Source of the DNA: a virus
Direction: 5' to 3' (one strand)
IMG/VR virus record: IMGVR_UViG_3300046787_000408
Location: 62,001 to 126,000 of that record
Length of the DNA: 64,000 nt
In this document: in pieces, positions 56,245-63,060 of the stretch
Layout: each line of letters begins with the position of its first letter
Position numbering within the stretch: position 1 is the stretch's first letter
Position numbers and translations under genes: made by a program
Notes under the pieces: generated by a model
What the model was told of the DNA's origin: nothing
What the model saw: the letters and a program-made list of their open reading frames with translations, nothing else
Databases searched by the model: none

Positions 56245-56908
56245 AATAACACACCGACAGATAAACGAAATATTGGGCACAATGGCCAAGGCTGTGGGCG
56301 GCGCCCTAGCGCAAAAAGCTGCATCAACACAAGGTATTGACCTAGACAGTCAACCTGACAAAGTGGGCGTGGGACAACGACAGGGTGCTGCCATGAAAAT
56401 GAACGCTGGCCTTATTCAAGCCCTGGCCAAGAAAGCACAAGAATCCTGGACCACAGAAGTACAAAACATGATTGTAAAAAGTGAGCCCAAGATCATGAGT
56501 GCGTCCCAGATCAAACTGCCCACAATTGAATTGGAACTTCAGGCCTTGATCAACAGCTTGGCTGGATTTGATGTAACCAGCCTGGCATCGGCCAAAGACC
56601 CCAGTGGACAAAGTCAACTTACTATTAAACAGCTATTGCAGGCCAAAGATGAAGTGGTCAAGGCCACTGTGGCACCCAAGGCTGATCCTGCTGCAATGAG
56701 TCGTGCATGGAACAGTTTGGCTACCATGATTTCCCAAGCACAAAACGTCAAGGCATTTGTGCCAGCTGAAGCTGGCGGCACACAGCCAGCAAAAATTACA
56801 TTCGACGCACAAGGTAAAATGTTGTACAACAACAAGCCTTTTGACGCTAGAGATCAAAGCCATGTCATGGCTCAACAACTTCAGGCCAAGGCCGCACCCA
56901 AAACATGA
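56231..56908 (+). CDS. Hypothetical virion-cluster protein, 225 aa
   Basis: MQIHEITHRQINEILGTMAKAV start (a short targeting-like helix with an INEI site), then Ala/Gln/Lys-rich helices (KMNAGLIQALAKKAQESWTTEVQNMI, LELQALINSLAGFDVTSL) and a small beta end (PAKITFDAQGKMLYNNKPF). Not recognised. Overlaps the next gene by 4 nt, so it is expressed with the large two-domain protein. Confidence 0.72.
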   Translation: MQIHEITHRQINEILGTMAKAVGGALAQKAASTQGIDLDSQPDKVGVGQRQGAAMKMNAGLIQALAKKAQESWTTEVQNMIVKSEPKIMSASQIKLPTIELELQALINSLAGFDVTSLASAKDPSGQSQLTIKQLLQAKDEVVKATVAPKADPAAMSRAWNSLATMISQAQNVKAFVPAEAGGTQPAKITFDAQGKMLYNNKPFDARDQSHVMAQQLQAKAAPKT

Positions 56909-58824
56909 AACTATTACAAACTCTATTAGAAGGCGGTAATGTCTTTAAAGACAAACAAGGACAGCCATTAACACAGCGCATCAATCAAGCAGATGTGCCT
57001 GCTACCATTGCCTATCTTGAAAACATTCTAGGCATGGAATTCCCCCAAGAACGTTGGTTGGGATCCACAGGTCGCAAGCCCACATCTGGAGACTTGGATT
57101 TAGCTGTGGATCTTGGCGAAATCAACAAAGATCAACTTGCTGCCAAGCTCACACAGTTTGTGCAAAGTCAAAAACAAGACCCACGTGAGTGGGTTAAAAA
57201 AGCCGGCGAAGTGCATTTCCGCACTCCCATTGCTGGAGATCCCAACAAAGGCTACGTACAAACAGACTTTATGTTTTTCCCTAACTTGGACTGGGGCACA
57301 TTCTTCTACGGTGGCGCAGAGGGATCCAACTACAAAGGCATGAATCGCAATGTGCTGATGTCAAGCATTGCCAAAGCACTGGGACTCAAAGTGGGTGCCA
57401 ATGGCATGTTTAGCCGTGCCACAAATGAATTGGTTCGAGGCGGTCAAGATCCCAACTATGTGGCCAACGTTTTGCTGGGACCTGCATTCTCCCGAGAAAA
57501 TCTAAAAAATGTTGAAAGCATTTACAAAGCACTCAGCAATGATCCTGATCGAGAAATCAAACTAAAAGACTTCCGTGAATATCTAGCACGTGAAGGCCTA
57601 CAAGAGCCACAACAGTCCATGGCCGAAGATGGCGTGGGCTTTTTGGGACGACTTCGCGATCGCATTGTAAATCAAGGCATGATGCCCTTGGTAGAAGCGT
57701 CTAACCCTTATGAATTGTACGAAGCAGAAGCAGCCGGTGTAGGCGGCAGAGCCAAGGGCATTGAACACTTGGAAGATCTAGTGTTTCGCCGTGGTACCCA
57801 GGGTATCCTAGATGCCTTGGAAATTGTGCAACACGCCACAGAAAAACCCAGTACAACCACTGCTAAATGGGACGGCAAACCTGCTGTGATATTTGGTCGT
57901 AAGCCTAGTACAGGTGAGTTTGTGCTTACAGACGGATCAGGGTTCGAAGCCAAGGGCTACGATGGTCTAGCTACCAGTCCCAGAATGATGGCAGACATAC
58001 AAAGTCGACGTTCGGGCGACAGAACAGAACTGATTCAATTGTATGCTACTCTGTTCCCGGTACTGGAGGCTGCACTGCCCTCCAACTTCCGTGGCTATGT
58101 CAAAGGTGACTTGTTGTACATGTCAACACCTCCTGAGATTGCAGGAAACTATGTGTTCCGTCCCAATACTGTTGAGTACAAAATTCCAGCACGAAGTTCC
58201 TTGGGGCAACGCATTGGCAACAGCAACATTGGCATTGCTATTCACAGCATGTATGCAGATGTTGGCGATGCACGTCAGCCCTTGAGCGGCGTAAAGTTCA
58301 ATGATGTTCCAGGCTTGATGTTAGAGCGTCCTGCTACACCGCGACAACTCACTACAGAACCTGCCAAGGTCAAGCAACTCAAACAACTGGTACGTAGCAG
58401 TGGTTCGGCAATCAACACACTGTTCAACCCTGTGGAATTGCGTGCTAACAAGATCACTGACTTGGCCAAACTGTGCGTGGACTATATCAACACCAAGGTA
58501 GGAACTCCACTCAACCCACAAACACTATTGCCTGAGTTTGGGGAATGGCTCAAGACCAAGGTAACACCGCAAAAGTTCCGTAACATTGTGGAATACCTGC
58601 AGAGCCCTACGTCAAATACACAGGCCATGGCTGCTGCATTTACAGCGTTCTTGTTGTTGCATGACATCAAGATGGATATCTTGCGACAAGCTGATCTTGA
58701 GCATCCTGGACAAGAAGGTTGGGTAATGGCTACCCCTGCAGGCTATGCCAAGGCAGTAAATCGCTTTGACCCCAATGCATTTGCTGCTCAAAATAGAATG
58801 CAAAATAATCCTCAAACCCGGTGA
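56905..58824 (+). CDS. Two-domain protein: Pol-beta-type nucleotidyltransferase plus KxDG ligase-like domain (DUF6267-like)
   Basis: 639 residues. The N-terminal part has RWLGSTGRKPTSGDLDLAVD: G53-S54 and D63/D65 fit the GS...DxD of MNT/Pol-beta nucleotidyltransferases, with a third acidic residue D121 in YVQTDFMFF. Residues 310-450 contain AKWDGKPAVIFG (K321-x-D-G, the nucleotide-binding motif of DNA/RNA ligases), then FRGYVKGDLLYM near 395-406 and NTVEYKIPARSS near 421, which resemble motifs III and IV. From memory the second half corresponds to a phage family of unknown function (DUF6267). It starts MKLLQTLLEGG, possibly a capsid-targeting peptide (LLE). Substrate unknown. Confidence 0.7.
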   Translation: MKLLQTLLEGGNVFKDKQGQPLTQRINQADVPATIAYLENILGMEFPQERWLGSTGRKPTSGDLDLAVDLGEINKDQLAAKLTQFVQSQKQDPREWVKKAGEVHFRTPIAGDPNKGYVQTDFMFFPNLDWGTFFYGGAEGSNYKGMNRNVLMSSIAKALGLKVGANGMFSRATNELVRGGQDPNYVANVLLGPAFSRENLKNVESIYKALSNDPDREIKLKDFREYLAREGLQEPQQSMAEDGVGFLGRLRDRIVNQGMMPLVEASNPYELYEAEAAGVGGRAKGIEHLEDLVFRRGTQGILDALEIVQHATEKPSTTTAKWDGKPAVIFGRKPSTGEFVLTDGSGFEAKGYDGLATSPRMMADIQSRRSGDRTELIQLYATLFPVLEAALPSNFRGYVKGDLLYMSTPPEIAGNYVFRPNTVEYKIPARSSLGQRIGNSNIGIAIHSMYADVGDARQPLSGVKFNDVPGLMLERPATPRQLTTEPAKVKQLKQLVRSSGSAINTLFNPVELRANKITDLAKLCVDYINTKVGTPLNPQTLLPEFGEWLKTKVTPQKFRNIVEYLQSPTSNTQAMAAAFTAFLLLHDIKMDILRQADLEHPGQEGWVMATPAGYAKAVNRFDPNAFAAQNRMQNNPQTR

Positions 58825-58837
58825 TTTTTGTCACTTG

Positions 58838-58845
58838 TATAAATA
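58838..58845 (+). promoter_or_regulatory. Exact T4 late promoter (TATAAATA)
   Basis: Full consensus, 40 nt before the ATG at 58886, flanked by CACTT and AAGTG (58832-58849), which can pair around the site. Confidence 0.75.
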
Positions 58846-58885
58846 AGTGTAGGGCTAAAGCCCACAAACTTAAAGGAAAACAATC

Positions 58886-59272
58886 ATGGCATATCTAACC
58901 CCAGTTAACGGTGACGCACAACCGGTATTTAACATTGACGTTCGTAACGGACCAGTTGCAGCTTCTGCATCTACCGCAGCTACTCCAGTAAACTTTACTG
59001 GTCCTAAGCTGGACTTCTTCCGCGCTGTGGCCAACACTACTGTTGTGACACAACAAGGTGTGAACGAGTACGTGGCAAACGTTATTCAAGCTGTACAACA
59101 AACCAGCACAGTAGCAATGTATCAAGTTGACGGTACAGTGTTGAGCTTCGCAGTGTTCCCAACAGGCGCATTTGCTGACGCTGCTGCTTTCTTGGCTGCT
59201 GCCAACGTTACCTACACAGGTTACCAGTTGGACAGCGCAACCAGCATTGGTTTCAAACTAGCAGCTTCCTAA
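58886..59272 (+). CDS. Small structural protein under strong late control
   Basis: 128 residues: YLTPVNGDAQPVFNIDVRNG, VNFTGPKLDFFRAVANTT and a helix EYVANVIQAVQQTSTVAMYQ. It is alone between an exact late promoter with a taaagga site and a strong terminator, the layout of an abundant virion protein (head decoration or tail accessory). From memory similar proteins occur in cyanophages and pelagiphages. Confidence 0.72.
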   Translation: MAYLTPVNGDAQPVFNIDVRNGPVAASASTAATPVNFTGPKLDFFRAVANTTVVTQQGVNEYVANVIQAVQQTSTVAMYQVDGTVLSFAVFPTGAFADAAAFLAAANVTYTGYQLDSATSIGFKLAAS

Positions 59273-59293
59273 TCAATAACTGATTAACAGAAC

Positions 59294-59323
59294 AGCCCAG
59301 GGTAGAAATATCCTGGGCTTTTT
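59294..59323 (+). terminator. Rho-independent terminator
   Basis: Stem AGCCCAGG / CCTGGGCT, 10-nt loop, T run. Confidence 0.85.
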
Positions 59324-59332
59324 GTTGGCCGT

Positions 59333-59338
59333 TAAATA
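59333..59338 (+). promoter_or_regulatory. Late promoter core, leaderless class
   Basis: TAAATA ends 8 nt before the ATG at 59347. Confidence 0.5.
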
Positions 59339-59346
59339 CTGGTAGA

Positions 59347-59781
59347 ATGAAAATATTGTGTAGAACTTTTTTTGATTGCAGTGCCACCGGTATTACAGGG
59401 CATTTTAGGCCCAGCCAGGTGCCCTTTAGTGATCACAGCGGCCGCGAAATTCAAGATCAACGATCTTGGAATTATGCACGAAATCAACAACGCAACTGGG
59501 AAACTCTAACTCAATTGATCAGTTTGAGAACACAACCTTTGTCAGTAACTAGCTTGGGGCAAGATCGCGGCATCTGGAGTTTTGAATTTGAAGTAGAATC
59601 CAGCTTGGTATACAGTACATCCGGACAAGCGGATGATATTTCAGGGTTGGTTAATGAGTGTGCTGGCGTTCCCATGATAACTGGCCTAACTGAGTCCCTA
59701 ACTCAAGAAACTGTATTGATCACCACAGGACCTGATCAGAACATTTGGTTTACTCCCATAAATACATCACTGGAGATTTAA
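59347..59781 (+). CDS. Conserved hypothetical, 144 aa
   Basis: KILCRTFFDCSATGITGHF, HSGREIQDQRSWNYARNQQRNWETLTQLISL, then a beta-rich end (GIWSFEFEVESSLVYST). I recall proteins with the same KILCRT.FDCS opening in T4-like cyanophages; function unknown. It is 1 nt from the next gene, so the operon continues. Confidence 0.75.
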   Translation: MKILCRTFFDCSATGITGHFRPSQVPFSDHSGREIQDQRSWNYARNQQRNWETLTQLISLRTQPLSVTSLGQDRGIWSFEFEVESSLVYSTSGQADDISGLVNECAGVPMITGLTESLTQETVLITTGPDQNIWFTPINTSLEI

Positions 59782-59782
59782 C

Positions 59783-60046
59783 ATGGTCGACACGACTGAC
59801 ATTGAAAAAAAGAGTTTGGAAGCCCACGTTGAATTGTGTGCTGAACGTTACAAGATGCTGGAACTCAAGCTGGAGTCTGTTGACGGCAAAATTGCAGAAG
59901 TGCATGCAGATGTTGCCACTATTGCAAGCACAGTAAACAAAATGGCTGAAAAACGCAACGATCAACTGATTGCTTGGGGCGTTGGTATAATTGGTGCGTT
60001 GACATCCACAGTGGTATGGATGTTGACACAATACGTATTCAAATGA
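59783..60046 (+). CDS. Coiled-coil protein with C-terminal membrane anchor (XhlA/holin-like candidate)
   Basis: 87 residues. A helical N-terminal part (SLEAHVELCAERYKMLELKLESVDGKIAEVHADVATI) precedes a single membrane segment (LIAWGVGIIGALTSTVVWML) and a short tail. This is the plan of haemolysin XhlA-type and other phage lysis accessory proteins. It could instead anchor another phage protein. Confidence 0.6.
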   Translation: MVDTTDIEKKSLEAHVELCAERYKMLELKLESVDGKIAEVHADVATIASTVNKMAEKRNDQLIAWGVGIIGALTSTVVWMLTQYVFK

Positions 60047-60540
60047 TCAAACACGAGAAACTTGAACGCTTTGCCACTAAAGAAATGCAAAGTCTAGCTA
60101 CCAGGCTTATTGTGCCTGATGGCAAGGACGGCTATCATGCATTTGGCAAGTATCATGTATCTCCCAAAACTGAACATGTTACTGTTGGTATCAAGAATAG
60201 AGATCCACTAACCTTTGGAAGCAAACGCAGCGCTATCAGTTGGTGTGTAGCAGATCACCTAAATCAGCACGCTCTAGCACGTAGCATTCATTTGCTAGAC
60301 AACAAAAAACATAGCCTAGCGGCGGACATACAGTGCCGACGGGCTCTAGCCGAAAGAAGTCGCAGCCAAGACTTCTATGAATCAGTAACAACCAAGATAC
60401 AAAGCAAGGTTGAGTACTATAATGTGTTGACTCAGGAATTAGAGAAATGCATTAATTCGGCTAAATATTGGCAAATAAGAGGATTCTCCCATGAAACTGA
60501 ACGACCTGGCCGCTCCGCGTCCCACAAAACAAATCGCTAA
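60043..60540 (+). CDS. Conserved hypothetical, 165 aa
   Basis: From the ATG at 60043 (ATGA overlap with the previous stop). YHAFGKYHVSPKTEHVTVGI, TFGSKRSAISWCVADHLNQ and a long C-terminal helix (LAADIQCRRALAERSRSQDFY...EYYNVLTQELEKCI). Not recognised. It overlaps the next gene by 50 nt. Confidence 0.7.
   Translation: MIKHEKLERFATKEMQSLATRLIVPDGKDGYHAFGKYHVSPKTEHVTVGIKNRDPLTFGSKRSAISWCVADHLNQHALARSIHLLDNKKHSLAADIQCRRALAERSRSQDFYESVTTKIQSKVEYYNVLTQELEKCINSAKYWQIRGFSHETERPGRSASHKTNR
60461..60467 (+). promoter_or_regulatory. Late promoter core (CTAAATA)
   Basis: Inside the coding end of the preceding gene, 23 nt before the ATG at 60491, with an aagagga site. Confidence 0.6.
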
Positions 60541-61435
60541 AGTATTTGAAAGTTACTTTGGTACTGGTATCAAGTTTGAAAGCCTAAGTCGCAATCAGAC
60601 TCGAAATCTGTTGAGCCGTGTGCAAGGCTTGCTCAAAGAGCACCGTAGCACATCAGCTAGACACACCAGCGAACAAAATCCCAGTTACCTCAAACTGGTT
60701 ATGATGGAACAAGCACTGACTCAGCGAGTTAAAGAAAACATGGTGCCGCCAGTGGGTCAAACTACTCCACCTGGACAACCAGCCAAGCCTGGACAACCAG
60801 CCAAGCCTGGACAACCGGCCCCTGCTGTGGCAGGCGCTGCGGCTAAAGATCCCAAGTTGGCTGCGGCACTGAAGAAAAGCCAAGCAGGCCAAACACTGAA
60901 TCCTGAAGAACAAAAGATGGTAGCTGGTGCTGCCATGATGGCGCAAGAAAGTCGTTTACGCCGTGCCTACAAGATGTTGAAAGAAAGTGAAGTTCAACAA
61001 GCTCAAGTTGTTCTTGCTGCCCAAGACATGGTAGACAAAATGCAAGGTATGTTGGAAGACGTATCTGAACTACAGTTCAAAGAACTGCCAGCCTTGGTTG
61101 ATTCAATCAAGAACCAAGTTGGTATTGACCAAGCCACTCAGTTCAACGGTGATGCTAGTGCTGCACTCAGCGGACTCATGCAAAACCTGCAAGCAGCCAA
61201 GCAACAACTGGACCAAGCCCTGGGCGTGGTAACTGGTACTGCTGCTCCAGCTGCTCCTGACGCTGCGGCAATGGGTGCTCAAGCTGGTGCTGAACTAGGC
61301 GCAGAAGCTGGTGCTGACATGGGTGCTGAACTAGGCGCAGAAGCTGGTGCTGAAGATGACCTAGCTGCTGTTGATGCTGAAGCTGAACTAGGTGCAGAGC
61401 CAGCTGGTGCTGCTCTAGGCCGCGCACGTAGATAA
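60491..61435 (+). CDS. Ala/Gln-rich virion or prohead-associated protein with repeats
   Basis: 314 residues. KQIAKVFESYFGTGIKFESLSRNQTRNLLSRV and NPSYLKLVMMEQALTQRV form a helical N-part. PGQPAKPGQPAKPGQPA (about 95-111) is a tandem repeat, and GAELGAEAGADMGAELGAEAG near 265-290 another. The middle (VVLAAQDMVDKMQGMLEDVSELQFKELPAL) is a coiled coil. Composition is that of a scaffold/core or internal head protein; from memory a homologue occurs near structural genes in cyanophages. Confidence 0.7.
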   Translation: MKLNDLAAPRPTKQIAKVFESYFGTGIKFESLSRNQTRNLLSRVQGLLKEHRSTSARHTSEQNPSYLKLVMMEQALTQRVKENMVPPVGQTTPPGQPAKPGQPAKPGQPAPAVAGAAAKDPKLAAALKKSQAGQTLNPEEQKMVAGAAMMAQESRLRRAYKMLKESEVQQAQVVLAAQDMVDKMQGMLEDVSELQFKELPALVDSIKNQVGIDQATQFNGDASAALSGLMQNLQAAKQQLDQALGVVTGTAAPAAPDAAAMGAQAGAELGAEAGADMGAELGAEAGAEDDLAAVDAEAELGAEPAGAALGRARR

Positions 61436-61785
61436 TGAAAATATTTGAAGTAGCCGGAGACTCATCTACACCCAGTCCTGACCAATTGTTGGGACTGGTG
61501 CAGTTTCTTGCAGGCCGCGCTGACGATACTAGCGCTCCAAAACAGATCAGTGTAGATGCGTTTGTGAACTTGGCGCAGAGCCTAGACATCAACGTAAACC
61601 GAAACAACGTTGAAGAAATTGTAGGACAACCACCACTCAGTAGTGTGTTGGAACCATTTGAACCTGACACAAACCAAATTGTGTTCAAAGGTGCCGAACA
61701 GTCTGGTCCTACCCAAATGCCCGTAAACAAAGCACAAGACATTGTGGCCGCAGCAGCCAAATCGGCGATGAAACGTAAACGATAA
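61435..61785 (+). CDS. Small conserved hypothetical virion-cluster protein
   Basis: 116 residues, MKIFEVAGDSS start (short targeting-like peptide), then PDQLLGLVQFLAGRADDTSA and a basic end (AAKSAMKRKR). The FVNLAQSLDINVNRNNVEEI helix is recognisable in related phages from memory. Overlaps the previous gene by 1 nt. Confidence 0.72.
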   Translation: MKIFEVAGDSSTPSPDQLLGLVQFLAGRADDTSAPKQISVDAFVNLAQSLDINVNRNNVEEIVGQPPLSSVLEPFEPDTNQIVFKGAEQSGPTQMPVNKAQDIVAAAAKSAMKRKR

Positions 61786-61789
61786 CCGG

Positions 61790-61818
61790 TTGACCTTGAC
61801 CGGCAAATAGTGTATAAT
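61790..61818 (+). promoter_or_regulatory. Early promoter (TTGACC-N17-TATAAT)
   Basis: Same layout as the cassettes at 38.6-39.5 kb. TTGACC is doubled in tandem (61790 and 61796); only the first has the 17-bp spacing. Starts the exported-protein/IscU operon. Confidence 0.75.
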
Positions 61819-61837
61819 GCACTAAGGAGTTTTACAA

Positions 61838-62131
61838 ATGATCAAAATTATCACAGCAGTAGCACTTTTGTTTGCAACCAATGCACATGCCTGGGGCGAT
61901 CGTGAGCAAGGCGCTTTGGCAGGTATTGTGGGCACATTGATTTGGCAAAAGCTAGAACATCAAAATCACCCACCAAGGCCTCAAGTGATTCATCAGCCGG
62001 TGTATACACAGCCCACAGTGATTTATCAGTATCCACAGCCCATGCCCGAGCGTCAGTGCTATGTGGTACGTGAAACTCGCAACTACAACGGTTCCTACAC
62101 CAGAGAGATTCACTGTCATGGCCTACAGTGA
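61838..62131 (+). CDS. Small exported protein
   Basis: 97 residues with a clear signal peptide (MIKIITAVALLFATNAHA, cut after AHA). The mature part has a Gly/Ala helix (EQGALAGIVGTLIWQ), a His/Pro/Tyr-rich spacer and two Cys (RQCYVVRE, HCHG) that could pair in the periplasm. It has an early promoter, so an envelope role during infection, such as superinfection exclusion, is possible. Overlaps the IscU start by 14 nt. Confidence 0.75.
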   Translation: MIKIITAVALLFATNAHAWGDREQGALAGIVGTLIWQKLEHQNHPPRPQVIHQPVYTQPTVIYQYPQPMPERQCYVVRETRNYNGSYTREIHCHGLQ

Positions 62132-62513
62132 CAAAGTAGTAGATCACTACGAAAACCCCCGCAACGTTGGTTCGTTTGACAAAAACGACTTGGACGTGGG
62201 CACTGGCATGGTAGGTGCACCTGCATGCGGTGATGTAATGAAACTGCAAATTCGAGTTCAAGATGGAATTATTACAGATGCAAGATTCAAAACCTATGGT
62301 TGCGGTAGTGCAATCGCAAGTTCCTCTCTTGTTACCGAGTGGGTTAAAGGCAAGACGTTGGACCAGGCCGCAGCTCTTAAAAATTCAGAGATTGCTGAAG
62401 AACTTGCACTGCCCCCAGTCAAAATCCATTGTAGCATCCTTGCTGAAGACGCCATCAAAGCCGCAGTAGACGACTATCGTAAACGTCATGAAAATACAAC
62501 ACAGTCACAGTGA
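62118..62513 (+). CDS. iscU: IscU iron-sulphur cluster assembly scaffold
   Basis: 131 residues, start at MAYSDKVVDHYENPRNVGS, as in bacterial IscU. All cluster ligands are present: C37 and D39 (GAPACGDVM), C62 (YGCGSAIASSS) and H104-C105 (LPPVKIHCSILAEDA); the LPPVK motif for the HscA chaperone is intact. It is remarkably like proteobacterial IscU, from memory, suggesting recent transfer. It builds [2Fe-2S]/[4Fe-4S] clusters with host IscS and chaperones, and probably supports the phage's radical SAM enzymes. Confidence 0.93.
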   Translation: MAYSDKVVDHYENPRNVGSFDKNDLDVGTGMVGAPACGDVMKLQIRVQDGIITDARFKTYGCGSAIASSSLVTEWVKGKTLDQAAALKNSEIAEELALPPVKIHCSILAEDAIKAAVDDYRKRHENTTQSQ

Positions 62514-63060
62514 ACATCTAGCAGAATACGCAACTCATCTAAAGAATCTTACCGAGCAAGATAGATATACACGGTTTGGTTATGCCGCATCACCGGCTGC
62601 CATTGACTCCATGATCTTGAACATGCTGTATAATCAGAGTCAACATCATTTGTTTACGTATCGCATTGACAATCGTGTTGTGGGCTTTGGGCATTTGGCA
62701 CGTGAAGGAGCCGACTGGGAACTGGCAGTTAGTATAGATCATGAGTACCAAGGACGAGGTATTGCCAACGAACTAATGTCACACATGATTGCTTGGGGCA
62801 AGGTACACGGAGTTCATTCAGTGTTCATGCATTGTATTACAGACAATCAAAAAATACAACATCTGGCTCGCAAGCATGGATTAAAAACCATGAGTCGTGC
62901 CGGGCATGAAATAACTGCACAAGTAGAACTGCCAGATCCCACTGTGCTAGATTATACCGCAAACTTTGTAGCTGAACAACAAGAGCTAGCCCAGGGAATT
63001 GCAAAGCTACAACGCACCTGGCTCAGGAATTGGTTGAAGCCTAGTAATCATGCAGTATGA
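62488..63060 (+). CDS. GNAT family acetyltransferase
   Basis: 190 residues. LFTYRIDNRVVGFGHLA and WELAVSIDHEYQGRGIANELMSHMI near residues 85-105, with Q-x-G-x-G/A as the acetyl-CoA site (HEYQGRGIA). VHSVFMHCITDNQKIQHLARKHGL closes the fold. It starts 26 nt inside the IscU gene and ends 11 nt inside the next radical SAM gene, so the three are coupled. Acceptor unknown. Confidence 0.82.
   Translation: MKIQHSHSEHLAEYATHLKNLTEQDRYTRFGYAASPAAIDSMILNMLYNQSQHHLFTYRIDNRVVGFGHLAREGADWELAVSIDHEYQGRGIANELMSHMIAWGKVHGVHSVFMHCITDNQKIQHLARKHGLKTMSRAGHEITAQVELPDPTVLDYTANFVAEQQELAQGIAKLQRTWLRNWLKPSNHAV

Noticed and set aside
58850-58868. Weak hairpin GGGCTAAAGCCC considered as terminator
   Set aside because: It has no T run and lies between the late promoter and the ATG at 58886; at most a leader structure.
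60776-60828. Tandem DNA repeats at about 60776-60828 and 61283-61350 considered as CRISPR or iteron
   Set aside because: They are in-frame codon repeats (PGQPAK and GAELGAEA) without spacers; protein low complexity explains them.
61176-61760. 194-codon minus-strand open frame with Gln/His/Leu repeats
   Set aside because: A product of the Ala/Glu/Gly repeat on the plus strand read backwards.
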